Origin: Lysobacter stagni
GTDB taxonomy: Bacteria > Pseudomonadota > Gammaproteobacteria > Xanthomonadales > Xanthomonadaceae
Assembly (NCBI RefSeq): GCF_030053425.1
Contig: NZ_JASGBI010000002.1
Coordinates: 186,001-250,000 of the forward strand
Direction: 5' to 3'
Length of the DNA: 64,000 nt
This document shows, piece after piece, positions 7,761-15,025 of this stretch. Positions within the stretch are counted from its first letter, which is position 1; each line of letters begins with the position of its first letter. The notes beneath the pieces are model-generated. The model was not told the origin of the DNA and did not search any database. It saw nothing but the letters and a program-made list of their open reading frames with translations. The position numbers and the translations under genes are program-made.

Positions 7761-9673
7761 AAGTACGGGTCGTCTACCTTCGTGATGCGGGGTTTTCGTG
7801 GAACCGCGGGCGCGGCCCCGCGCGCGGGTTTCTTCGTATCCAGTTCGTTGCGCAACGTGTCCCACTGGGCCGCCGTCCATCGGTCGATGCCGACGAGGGC
7901 CGCGGCGGCGCGCGCGTAAACGCGGCAGTCGAGCGCCTCGTTGCGTCCGTACACCTTCTCCCACTGGTAGCGGCGGAAGCCGCGGACCAGGCGGGGCACC
8001 ACCTCCTCGGCGGTGAGCTGTTTGAAGTACTCGTCCGGGTACTCAGGGAAGCTGCAGTAGCCAAAAGGCAGGTCGTCGCCCGATTCGTCCGTGGGCTTCT
8101 CCTGCTTCAACCAGCCATACAACTCGGTCTTCGCCATCGAAGTGCCGATCGGCCACAGCTTTACCGCGCGACTCTTGCGCTTGCCGCGCTCGGTGACTTC
8201 AACCGCCTTCGGCTGGCCGATGATCATTGCGTAGCTGTCACGACCGTCGACCGCGATTACGCGGTTCGCGGCGTGCCGGCGTACCCACTGGTACACCGTG
8301 TTCGTGTTGTAGCCGGCATCGATCGCGAGCATCCGGATCTGCAACGCGCCGCCACCTTCACGCGGAAACCATTCGGCCAGAAGCGCATCAAGCGCGCGGT
8401 ACGGGCTGTCCTTTCCGTCGAGCTGCGAGGTGTCACCGGGAAAGACCCGGTAGGCCACTGACCAGCTCCGCATGTCGGGACCGTATGCCACGATCTCGAC
8501 TTCGATGCGGTCCTTCTGCACGTCGACGCCGGCGAACAGAATCAGTCCGTCGCCTGTCACCCAACCGATCTGGTACCGCTCGCGCCGGTCGTACAGGCGC
8601 TTCCAATCCGGCGCATCACCCTGCCCCTTGTAGGGCAGACCGAGCACCGTGTTCATGAAGGTCTTGCGCTCTTCGATGTTTCGGTGGCTGGACACCCACT
8701 CGCGCGCCAGCTGTCCCCACGTCGCGTTAGGCGCGTAGCTGTACGCCGCCCAGATGTGGAAGCTGGCGTGCCCGGGCTCCGCGTCCGGATTTGTGGCCAC
8801 CCAGCCGATACCAGGCTCGCCAGCGCGCTGGCGACGATCTGCCTCCTCGATCATCCAGCGCTGATGCTCGTAGCCGATCTCGGCGCCACAGCCCTCGACG
8901 CAGACGAACGCGGCCTTTTCCGGCTCGCCCTTCGGCCACCGCAGGTTCTCCCACACCAGCTGCTGCTTGTGATCGCAGTGTGGGCACGGCACAAAGTAAT
9001 GCCGCTGGTCGCCGGCCTCGAATCGACGCTTGATTCGGCTGGTCTGGTCCAGCGTCGGCGTGCTGCCGGCGAGGATCTTCCGGTTCCAGAAGTACTCGGT
9101 GCGTTTGATGCCTAGCTTCAGCTGGTCGCCTTCCTCGCCCGCGGTGGCGGAGTAGCCGTCGACCTCGTCGAACATCACTACGCGCACCGACACACGGCGG
9201 AATCCGCGCGGGCTGTCCGCGCCGATTAGCATCAGCACGCCGCCGGGGAATGCCTTGCGCAGGATCGTGTTGCCGGCGTCTCGTGTGCCCGGTAGCGGAA
9301 AGATCGCCTCGAGGACCGGGGTATCCCGGATCATCGGCGCGATCTCGTCCTTGCTGTAGCCCTCGGCGTCGCCGATGGTCGGCTGCACCAGCATCAGCGG
9401 GCATGGCTCGTGATGCGCGTGGTAGCCGATGGTGTGATTGAGAATCTTGCTCCACCCCACACGGGCCGACTTCATCACAGTCACCGACTCGATGTGGCGG
9501 TCGGTAATCGCGTCCATGATGCCGCGCTGGTACGGCAGGGTTCGCCACTTACCAACCTCGGCCGCCGACTCCGTAGACAGGACCGCGCAGTCGTCCGCCC
9601 ACTCCGACAACGTGAGCCGCGCCGGAGGCTTCCAGGCCCTTCGGACCTGGGCCATCAACGCCCTAATCCTCAT
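7757..9673 (-). CDS. Terminase large subunit (lambda gpA family)
   Basis: The 638-residue protein is a lambda gpA-type packaging motor and nuclease. A deviant Walker A lies at residues 67-76 (VMKSARVGWSK), Walker B at 165-172 (VVMFDEVD), and a zinc-binding-like CPHCDHK segment follows. The C-terminal half holds the nuclease, with VDVQKDRIEVEIVAYG typical of the family. Length matches gpA (641 residues). It overlaps the small subunit gene by 11 bases and couples to the connector gene downstream. Confidence 0.95.
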   Translation of the reverse strand: MRIRALMAQVRRAWKPPARLTLSEWADDCAVLSTESAAEVGKWRTLPYQRGIMDAITDRHIESVTVMKSARVGWSKILNHTIGYHAHHEPCPLMLVQPTIGDAEGYSKDEIAPMIRDTPVLEAIFPLPGTRDAGNTILRKAFPGGVLMLIGADSPRGFRRVSVRVVMFDEVDGYSATAGEEGDQLKLGIKRTEYFWNRKILAGSTPTLDQTSRIKRRFEAGDQRHYFVPCPHCDHKQQLVWENLRWPKGEPEKAAFVCVEGCGAEIGYEHQRWMIEEADRRQRAGEPGIGWVATNPDAEPGHASFHIWAAYSYAPNATWGQLAREWVSSHRNIEERKTFMNTVLGLPYKGQGDAPDWKRLYDRRERYQIGWVTGDGLILFAGVDVQKDRIEVEIVAYGPDMRSWSVAYRVFPGDTSQLDGKDSPYRALDALLAEWFPREGGGALQIRMLAIDAGYNTNTVYQWVRRHAANRVIAVDGRDSYAMIIGQPKAVEVTERGKRKSRAVKLWPIGTSMAKTELYGWLKQEKPTDESGDDLPFGYCSFPEYPDEYFKQLTAEEVVPRLVRGFRRYQWEKVYGRNEALDCRVYARAAAALVGIDRWTAAQWDTLRNELDTKKPARGAAPAVPRKPRITKVDDPYL

Positions 9674-10121
9674 CGCCGGCCAGCTCCTCTAACGCCTGAT
9701 TCACGAGCAGCTCGAGCTCCTCAATGTCACGCACGGTCAGCTTTGGAATCTTCCCCTTCGCTGCCGAGCCGAGTCCCTGCAGGCGACTACGCGCTCGCGT
9801 GACCATCGTTGTGAACTGCAAGGCGACCACACGCGCGTCGACCAGGTCACCAGCGTCGACAGCCATTTTTTGTTCGATGGCTGCCCGTTGGGCGCGGGCC
9901 AATAGCGCACGTTCTGTTACCAGGTCGGGAGCGCCTTCCTCGGCACTGGTTCTACCGGCCGCAATTTCTCGCAGCTGCCGACAGTAGGCAGCTGGCGCAT
10001 CGGCGCTGTAGCGACCATTCGACAGCCGCGGGATCACTCCCTCGGTGGCGAGTTCGCGCAGCCGGCGCGTGCTGAGACCAAGCATCGCGGCCAGTTCGGT
10101 CGCGTTGTAGGACTCGCTCAT
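9663..10121 (-). CDS. Terminase small subunit (lambda Nu1-like)
   Basis: The 152-residue protein has an N-terminal winged helix-turn-helix (NATELAAMLGLSTRRLRELATEGVIP) as in Nu1, then a long helical region that should bind the large subunit. It would recognise repeat sites next to the cohesive end. Three exact 14-bp repeats lie immediately upstream (10147-10319), where lambda keeps cosB. It is the first gene of the packaging and head operon, and it overlaps the large subunit gene. Confidence 0.88.
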   Translation of the reverse strand: MSESYNATELAAMLGLSTRRLRELATEGVIPRLSNGRYSADAPAAYCRQLREIAAGRTSAEEGAPDLVTERALLARAQRAAIEQKMAVDAGDLVDARVVALQFTTMVTRARSRLQGLGSAAKGKIPKLTVRDIEELELLVNQALEELAGDED

Positions 10122-10146
10122 GTGGTCACGTCACTTGGCGCGGCGA

Positions 10147-10319
10147 GGCGGAACCCCCCTCGATTCCGAGTTCGATGGCGTCCAGCCCGCTAAGCCGTTG
10201 AATGGGCGAGGGAATTCCGAAAATGAGGCGGAACCCCCCTCCCCCGAATTCGGTGCCTCCGTTTTCACGAAACCGCTTGTTTTCAAGGGTTTTCCTCAAA
10301 ACGGCGGCGGAACCCCCCT
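10147..10319. repeat. Three 14-bp direct repeats, cos-like terminase binding region
   Basis: The sequence GGCGGAACCCCCCT occurs exactly at 10147-10160, 10227-10240 and 10306-10319, so the copies start 80 and 79 bp apart. The first two also share a preceding GA. They fill the non-coding gap just upstream of the small terminase gene, the position of lambda cosB with its R sites. I infer that they are binding sites for the small terminase; the cleavage site itself is not recognised. Confidence 0.65.
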
Positions 10320-10394
10320 ATGGGTCCCTACTGAGTAGATATGCCCGGCGGTCGCCGTCCCCCGTATCGGTCGATTGCCAGGAGGGACCCGCGA

Positions 10395-11126
10395 TCACCG
10401 GCCGCCGTCGATCCGCACGTCTCGGCTGCGAGATGCGCGTCGCTCGCCCTTGCTCTTGGCCGATGCGATCGCACGCGCAAGCGCCCGCGTATATGCGGCG
10501 TAATACCCGTCTTGCACTGCCGCCGCCGTGACGGTCTCCATGTTGAACTCAGGGCGGATGCTCACGCCGCGTTTGAACGCGTACACGATCAACAGCGGAT
10601 AGCGCGCCGGGCCCGAGCGCCGCACCAGCACCTCATTGCCCCATTTCGAGGACTGGATGAGGAACGGGAGCGGCGTGCTCTGTTGCCCGTTCTGCGCACC
10701 CGGTGGGCGTCCAGGCTGGCGGCTCCGCCCGGCCCAGCGGAGCAGCGCACGGGGGCGATCCTTCTTCGCGACGCGACCGCGCGCATTGCGCAGGCGCTCG
10801 TCAGCGAGGATCGCGCGACCGTGGCGACCCCCCTCACGGGACGCACCCACAACGTGGTCGACCAGGTACGAGCGGCGCGGGTCTATTCCCACTTCGGCCT
10901 GCTGGTTCGGCCAGTTACCCTTCTCGGCGCGGTTGACCTGTATGCCTGCCTGGCTGAACCGGTTACGCAGGGTCAACGCCTGCGCAAGCTCCAACTTGCT
11001 GGCGCGCTGTCCGTCGAAGGCCAGCGACGTCAGCGCCTGCGCAGAAGCGAATGGAATCTGATCCGACGCGAGGACTCCGAACGAAGCGGCGATAACGTCG
11101 GCATTCGTCTCGACATCAACGCGCAC
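10395..11126 (-). CDS. Phage structural protein, tail completion gpZ-like
   Basis: The 243-residue protein starts MRVDVETNADVIAASFG and contains QIPFASAQALTSLA, TPLPFLIQSSKWGNE, YPLLIVYAFKRGVSI and PEFNMETV. This layout is reminiscent of minor tail protein Z families, whose members start with a similar ALT segment and end with a VXXXFXXXXTV segment. It lies between the lysis genes and the cos-like repeats, an unusual place for a tail gene. The C-terminus is basic. The call is tentative; a phage structural or virion-associated role is more certain than the exact family. Confidence 0.45.
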   Translation of the reverse strand: MRVDVETNADVIAASFGVLASDQIPFASAQALTSLAFDGQRASKLELAQALTLRNRFSQAGIQVNRAEKGNWPNQQAEVGIDPRRSYLVDHVVGASREGGRHGRAILADERLRNARGRVAKKDRPRALLRWAGRSRQPGRPPGAQNGQQSTPLPFLIQSSKWGNEVLVRRSGPARYPLLIVYAFKRGVSIRPEFNMETVTAAAVQDGYYAAYTRALARAIASAKSKGERRASRSRDVRIDGGR

Positions 11127-11150
11127 GGGGCTACTCCCCTTCCCTGGTCG

Positions 11151-11462
11151 TCAGGGCTTCGTGCCGAGGCGATGCCTGTCGAGGCAGTCCGCGGTCTCTG
11201 CCCGCTTGTTCTCGCTGTCCTCGAATGAACCCAGCACGCCCACGTAGGCCTCGGCCCACACGACGTAGTTGTCGCTGTCAGGGGCAGTCGGAGGGCGGAG
11301 GGCAATCGCTCGTTCGCTGCACCCTGCAGGTGGCGCAAATCGCCCGGTGGTGGGCTTCACGGGCCAAGTGCAGGACGACAGGATCAGCGCCGCCGTCAAG
11401 GTCGCCAGGGACATCAGCGCTCGCAGGCCTGGCTGGACGCGGGACGTTCGCGATGCGGGCAT
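11151..11462 (-). CDS. Outer-membrane spanin lipoprotein (Rz1-like)
   Basis: The 103-residue frame starts MPASRTSRVQPGLRALMSLATLTAALILSSC; LSSC is a lipobox, with the acylated Cys at residue 31. A strong AGGAGA ribosome site lies six bases before ATG 11462; an internal Met17 would give a more usual 14-residue signal. After cleavage it is a short Pro-containing lipoprotein. It overlaps the 3' half of the inner-membrane spanin in another frame, as Rz/Rz1 pairs do. Together they would fuse the membranes in the last step of lysis. Confidence 0.75.
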   Translation of the reverse strand: MPASRTSRVQPGLRALMSLATLTAALILSSCTWPVKPTTGRFAPPAGCSERAIALRPPTAPDSDNYVVWAEAYVGVLGSFEDSENKRAETADCLDRHRLGTKP

Positions 11463-11691
11463 GAATCTTCTCCTGGGCAGCAGCCGTCTGCTGCCGTGTT
11501 TCGGCGCCCTGCACTTCGACCTTTTCCGCCGTCGTGCGGCTGATTTCGACGCTGGCCGCGACCGCCTTGGCCTGCGTCTTGAGTTCCCTGACCTCTGCCC
11601 GCGGTTCGCTTCCACCGCTCCGATAAAGCGTGACGGCGGCCACCAGCAGCAACACGACCAGGGCGATCACCGCAATGGCCTTGGCCTTCAT
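11278..11691 (-). CDS. Inner-membrane spanin (Rz-like)
   Basis: The 137-residue protein has one N-terminal membrane anchor (residues 6-24, AIAVIALVVLLLVAAVTLY) and then a charged helical periplasmic part with likely coiled coil (AEVRELKTQAKAVAASVEISRTTAEKVEVQ). This is the topology of Rz-type i-spanins. The start is ATG 11691, which overlaps the stop of the holin-like gene as ATGA. The outer spanin is encoded inside its 3' half. Confidence 0.75.
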   Translation of the reverse strand: MKAKAIAVIALVVLLLVAAVTLYRSGGSEPRAEVRELKTQAKAVAASVEISRTTAEKVEVQGAETRQQTAAAQEKIHARIANVPRPARPASADVPGDLDGGADPVVLHLAREAHHRAICATCRVQRTSDCPPPSDCP

Positions 11692-11957
11692 GCCTTCCTC
11701 TGCCGGCGGACTTCGATCACGGCCTGCGCAGCGAACAGGACTGCGAGGGACACCATCATCACCGCCTGCTCCAGCGTGGCCGTGCCTTCGTGCTGCAGCA
11801 CGCGCGCGACGCTGATCGCCGCTGAGGCGAAGATGCCGAAGCGGGCAAGCGTCAGCAGATGTCCCAGCCAGCACCGCGGCCGCTGCGACAGCAGATTCGT
11901 CAGCAGCGCGCCGAACACCGTCACCAGCGCACCGACCAGGTACAGGGTCGTCAGCAT
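11688..11957 (-). CDS. Holin-like small membrane protein
   Basis: The 89-residue protein has three hydrophobic segments (about residues 2-24, 36-53 and 65-82) and a basic C-terminus (EVRRQRKA). It lies between the endolysin/first holin and the spanins in an operon with overlapping start and stop codons. Holin families vary widely, so the call rests on size, topology and position. It may be either the holin or its inhibitor relative to the neighbouring 117-residue membrane protein. Confidence 0.6.
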   Translation of the reverse strand: MLTTLYLVGALVTVFGALLTNLLSQRPRCWLGHLLTLARFGIFASAAISVARVLQHEGTATLEQAVMMVSLAVLFAAQAVIEVRRQRKA

Positions 11958-11959
11958 CT

Positions 11960-12313
11960 TCAGCCTCCGCTCGGCTTCCAGTTGCGGCCGATTCGCTTCC
12001 CCTGTTCGATCAGGAAGCGGACCGACACGCCGAGGAGGCCGGCACGCACGGCGATGGGGACATTCTCCGTCCAGCCGAACAGTGGGACATGCGGAACTGC
12101 GATCGACAACAGCACCGCGCAGAACGCGATGGCGAGGATGCCTCCGAGCAGCTTCAACGCCTTGTCCGGCAGCTGTTCCGGCTCGAAGTAGAAGCTCGCT
12201 GCGGCTCCGATGAGGGCCGACGCGATCGCCCACCAGGTCAAACCATGGGCCGTCGCCGCGACGCCGAATGCGGCCATCGCCTGGCCGACTAGCCCGCCCG
12301 TCTCAGCCTTCAT
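11960..12313 (-). CDS. Second holin-like membrane protein
   Basis: The 117-residue protein starts MKAETGGLVGQAMAAFG and has three hydrophobic segments (about 15-43, 53-76, 85-103) and a charged C-terminus (EQGKRIGRNWKPSGG). It follows the endolysin gene with a TGATG overlap and precedes the shorter holin-like gene by two bases. Two adjacent small membrane proteins in a lysis cassette suggest a holin and antiholin pair, but which is which cannot be told from sequence. Confidence 0.6.
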   Translation of the reverse strand: MKAETGGLVGQAMAAFGVAATAHGLTWWAIASALIGAAASFYFEPEQLPDKALKLLGGILAIAFCAVLLSIAVPHVPLFGWTENVPIAVRAGLLGVSVRFLIEQGKRIGRNWKPSGG

Positions 12314-12798
12314 CACTTCCCCTTTGAATAACCGCCGGCCGCGAGGTACACCCGCAGCAGCGATTCCAACTTGTGTTCTCTCTGGCCGTAGCCGGCGCCG
12401 GGAAGGCTCGCCCATTCCGGCGCGCACTTCTCGATCGCCGATGCGAATCGGCCGGCGCGCAAGTCCTCCAGTGCCTTCCTGCCGCGGATCAGCTCAACCG
12501 CGCCGAGGTCCTGGGACTCGGGGCCGAAATCACTCAGCTTCAGTTGCTGGGCGAGGCCGCGCCACGTGCGGCGCAGGAACTGGTAGCGCCCCGCCGCGGT
12601 GCTGTGCACCTGATAGCGCGGAAGCCAGACGGAGCGCTCCGGGTGTGCGTGGTAGCTGCTGAAGAGCGAGCCACCGACCAGCACGTTGTATCCGTCCTCC
12701 CCGCGACCCGCGGTCCCTTCCGAGAACGCCAACATGTCGAGGAACGCACACACGTTCGCGCCGCCTGCGCCGATCTGCGCAGCTGTGATCCGTGGCAT
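12313..12798 (-). CDS. Endolysin, lambda R-type transglycosylase (GH104)
   Basis: The 161-residue protein matches the lambda endolysin fold and length (158 residues). A catalytic Glu27 lies in LAFSEGT, followed by GYNVLVGG, HPE, and the AAGRYQFLRRTW segment typical of lytic enzymes of this group. It would cleave peptidoglycan glycan strands to 1,6-anhydro ends. No signal peptide is visible, so export should depend on the holin. It is the first gene of the lysis cassette. Confidence 0.9.
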   Translation of the reverse strand: MPRITAAQIGAGGANVCAFLDMLAFSEGTAGRGEDGYNVLVGGSLFSSYHAHPERSVWLPRYQVHSTAAGRYQFLRRTWRGLAQQLKLSDFGPESQDLGAVELIRGRKALEDLRAGRFASAIEKCAPEWASLPGAGYGQREHKLESLLRVYLAAGGYSKGK

Positions 12799-12949
12799 CG
12801 CTCGTCCGCTTGAAGTGGTCGGTCACCGTCGCTGGATAGGCGCCGTGTCCCTCTCGGGACTCGCCTCACCAAACCAATCACTCCAGTTGTCGGCGCCGGC
12901 CCCTGTCGTCATCACGACGAGAATCCTGGGCTTTTCGCGCGACGGTCGA

Positions 12950-12982
12950 CCTAAGAAGAAAGCCCCGCCGTTAAGCAGGGCT
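12950..12982 (-). terminator. Rho-independent terminator ahead of the lysis genes
   Basis: On the minus strand AGCCCTGC pairs with GCGGGGCT around a six-base loop (stem 12961-12982, one mismatch) and is followed by TTTCTTCTT. It lies between the Q-like gene and the endolysin gene, so late transcription would have to pass it. Confidence 0.75.
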
Positions 12983-13015
12983 CGTGGAATTCTCTCGATG
13001 TTGCGCATTCAACAT

Positions 13016-13044
13016 GGAAAAGTGTGGGGGAATCTACCCCACAC
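13016..13044 (-). terminator. Rho-independent terminator directly after the Q-like gene
   Basis: A perfect eight-base stem (GTGTGGGG at 13022-13029 with CCCCACAC at 13037-13044, seven-base loop) is followed on the minus strand by TTTTCC. It starts three bases after the stop codon at 13047. With the next hairpin it forms a tandem terminator pair before the late genes. Confidence 0.8.
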
Positions 13045-13046
13045 GC

Positions 13047-13754
13047 TTACGCGGCGCCGCTGACCTCGTATCGGGAGACCGCGCGGGCCAGTTCGTGCGC
13101 CGCTTGCTGCTCAGCGTCCCGGACCTGGTCATACAGCCATTCGTAGAGGCACTTCCACCGCTCGCGGTACGTCGAGACGTCTCGGCCAATGCGCGTCGCG
13201 CGTCCGCGATCACTCATGGGTAACACGCCAGCGGCGCGACAGGTCGGGCAGCTGATCTTCAGTTGCTCGAGGATCAGCGCCCCTCGGCCGCCGCAGGTGT
13301 CGCATAGGTTCCGGTGCGCGATTTCGTTTAGCACCGATTCGCGAACCGCCAGATGGGTTGCAGGGTCGTAAGGCCACACCTTGGCCTTTGCATCGTGGTA
13401 CCGGCGCTCGAGCGACGCGATCTGGGCGCGATCCCGTGCCGTCGAGGCGTTCCGCCTCAGCACATCTTCCTGCGCAATGTGAAGCTCCGTGCGCGCCATA
13501 TGCACCTTGGCGACGCGATGCCCCGCCTCCGCGTGGACGATGTTGCTGATCGTCCGATCTAACTCCGCGCGGCTGAGCCTGGCGCCATCTGGCCACCAGA
13601 GCCGGGTGAGCACCTCGCGCCCCATTCCCTTGGGAACGAATGCCAGTGCCGCAGCGATGTCCTGCGGCGTAAGTTGGGGCATGCCGCCTCGCCCGGTGTC
13701 GAACTTGATGTGTGCCGGATTCAGGCGGGCCAGTAGTTCTCGGACATCGGCCAT
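13047..13754 (-). CDS. Zinc-finger phage protein, probable Q-like late antiterminator
   Basis: The 235-residue protein has a DnaJ-type zinc motif in its C-terminal part (CDTCGGRG then CPTCRAAG), a feature of some lambdoid Q-type antiterminators, and a mostly helical N-terminal half (LTPQDIAAALAFVPKGMG). It is the last gene before the lysis cassette and is followed by two tandem terminators, the arrangement expected for Q acting at a late promoter. The zinc motif and context are seen; the antitermination role is inferred. Confidence 0.6.
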   Translation of the reverse strand: MADVRELLARLNPAHIKFDTGRGGMPQLTPQDIAAALAFVPKGMGREVLTRLWWPDGARLSRAELDRTISNIVHAEAGHRVAKVHMARTELHIAQEDVLRRNASTARDRAQIASLERRYHDAKAKVWPYDPATHLAVRESVLNEIAHRNLCDTCGGRGALILEQLKISCPTCRAAGVLPMSDRGRATRIGRDVSTYRERWKCLYEWLYDQVRDAEQQAAHELARAVSRYEVSGAA

Positions 13755-13990
13755 CAGGCCACCTCCCGCGCTTGCTCGAGCACGAAGAAGACGTCTTCAC
13801 GGAGTTCCGCGAGTGTCACGGTCCGCGTGTAGGTGCCGATCAGCGACGCCCGGCCCCTCAGGTCCCGCTGCAGCCACACCACGCGCCGACGCGGTGTGAG
13901 GTAAAGCGTCCGCTGTCGCCTGGCCGATAGCTTCGTCAGCCCTACCCACGCGCTCTCGATCTCCACTTCCAGGGCCATTCCGTCGTTCAC
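13754..13990 (-). CDS. Small phage protein of unknown function
   Basis: The 78-residue protein (MNDGMALEVEIESAWVG) is basic in the middle (ARRQRTLYLTPRRRVVWLQRD) and ends with a helical acidic stretch. A second Met at residue 5 is an alternative start. It overlaps the Q-like gene as TGATG and the nuclease-like gene as ATGA, so all three are translationally coupled. No family is recognised. Confidence 0.65.
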   Translation of the reverse strand: MNDGMALEVEIESAWVGLTKLSARRQRTLYLTPRRRVVWLQRDLRGRASLIGTYTRTVTLAELREDVFFVLEQAREVA

Positions 13991-14292
13991 GCAGGTCGTC
14001 TCCAGTTCTGAACCAATGCGATCACCTCGTCGCCCGTGCTGACCGCGTAAAGTGTCCCGCCGCGCCAGCGCTGGGCGAACTCACGCTGGTTCCGGTTGAG
14101 CCCAGCGCGGCCGTAGCGCGTCTCAGGGTTCTTGAACTCCACCAGGTGGTTCGCGCCCATGCACCCGACAACCACGTCGGGCCACCCCGAGACGCCGGCA
14201 TGCGAGAGGTCCTGTACCGAGCAGCCCAGCTGCTCGAACAGATCCGTCAGCTCGACGTGGTTCGCATCCCGCTTAGTGGGGGCGCGCTTCAT
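13987..14292 (-). CDS. PD-(D/E)XK nuclease-like protein (VRR-NUC type)
   Basis: The 101-residue protein (MKRAPTKRDANHVELTD) contains GWPDVVVG followed by LVEFKNPE, the D...ExK core of the PD-(D/E)XK fold, and a C-terminal ALVQNW segment, as in stand-alone VRR-NUC or resolvase-like proteins common in phage replication regions. ATG 14292 has GGAG nine bases upstream; an ATG 15 bases earlier lacks one. It may resolve junctions before packaging, in place of lambda NinB/Rap-like functions. The nuclease fold is fairly sure; the substrate is not. Confidence 0.7.
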   Translation of the reverse strand: MKRAPTKRDANHVELTDLFEQLGCSVQDLSHAGVSGWPDVVVGCMGANHLVEFKNPETRYGRAGLNRNQREFAQRWRGGTLYAVSTGDEVIALVQNWRRPA

Positions 14293-14375
14293 TTCGCCAG
14301 ACTCCATGCAGGTGCGATGCAGGTGCCCAGGAATAGGCTGGTCCGAGAATCACTCTCGTTCGAAGGGGAATCGCG

Positions 14376-14681
14376 ATGAAGTCGCCGGCGCACCGCCTGT
14401 ATCCAATGCACCCGGGTGAACTTCTGCGCGAGCGGTACCTCGTGGCCCTGAACATCAGCGTCAGCGAACTGGCGACCCATCTGCATCTTCCAGCCAAAGA
14501 GCTGGAGGATGTTGTGAACCAACGTCGTCCCGTTTCCGCGGACATGGCTGCTCGCTTGGCGCGCTATTTCGGCGGCGATGCCCACACATGGCTGATGGTG
14601 CAGGCGGACTACGACCTCAAGACTCTGCCCAATCGAGATGCGATCGAGCGAGACATCGAGCCCCTCTTTCCACCGACTTGA
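14376..14681 (+). CDS. HigA-type antitoxin-like HTH protein
   Basis: The 101-residue protein begins MKSPAHRLYPMHPGELLRER, the exact N-terminal style of HigA antitoxins, with an HTH at about 25-60 (NISVSELATHLHLPAKELEDVVN). AAGGGGA precedes the ATG. It is the only rightward gene in this part of the prophage and has no HigB-type toxin beside it. CGAGA and TCTCG half-sites lie at about 14325-14339 and may be its operator. It could be a solitary regulator or an antitoxin against host HigB. Confidence 0.75.
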   Translation: MKSPAHRLYPMHPGELLRERYLVALNISVSELATHLHLPAKELEDVVNQRRPVSADMAARLARYFGGDAHTWLMVQADYDLKTLPNRDAIERDIEPLFPPT

Positions 14682-14776
14682 GACCAGGACAACGGCAGCG
14701 CCTATCGCGGCCGCCGCAATATGGGCGCCGAAGGCCCCTCGCCTGAAGGTGTTTCGGTCCATGGCTCCCTTCGTGC

Positions 14777-15025
14777 TCAATTCGGTAGCGGACCGAAATA
14801 GCGGTCGACGGTGACGCAGCAATCGCCGGCCCTCCACTCCGACCACTCGTGGCGCCAGGAGAGGACGCGCGGGATTGACGATCCCAGCAGCCAGACGACG
14901 TAGAAACCGTCGACTGCCGGCGGCTCGTCACCGGTACGCACGCGGATCTCGCCCGTCGTCAGCGTCGGCTGGCGTTTGCCGCACCAATGGCACCGCGGCT
15001 CCTCATTGCGTTCTGGGGCATTCAT
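14777..15025 (-). CDS. Small phage protein with CxxC motif, unknown
   Basis: The 82-residue protein (MNAPERNEEPRCHWCGKRQ) has one N-terminal CxxC and a later CC pair (GDCCVTVDRYFGPLP), with Trp-rich segments between. The cysteines could bind zinc, but no known domain is recognised. It overlaps the upstream gene as ATGA and is the last gene of the leftward replication operon before the oppositely oriented HigA-like gene. Confidence 0.55.
   Translation of the reverse strand: MNAPERNEEPRCHWCGKRQPTLTTGEIRVRTGDEPPAVDGFYVVWLLGSSIPRVLSWRHEWSEWRAGDCCVTVDRYFGPLPN

Noticed and set aside
12823..13008. Small leftward frame (MRNIERIPRALLNGG) between endolysin and the Q-like gene
   Set aside because: It passes through the terminator stem at 12961-12982 and lacks a ribosome site.
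14325..14339. Firm operator call upstream of the HigA-like gene
   Set aside because: The half-sites are only five bases and may be chance; mentioned in the gene entry but not listed as a feature.
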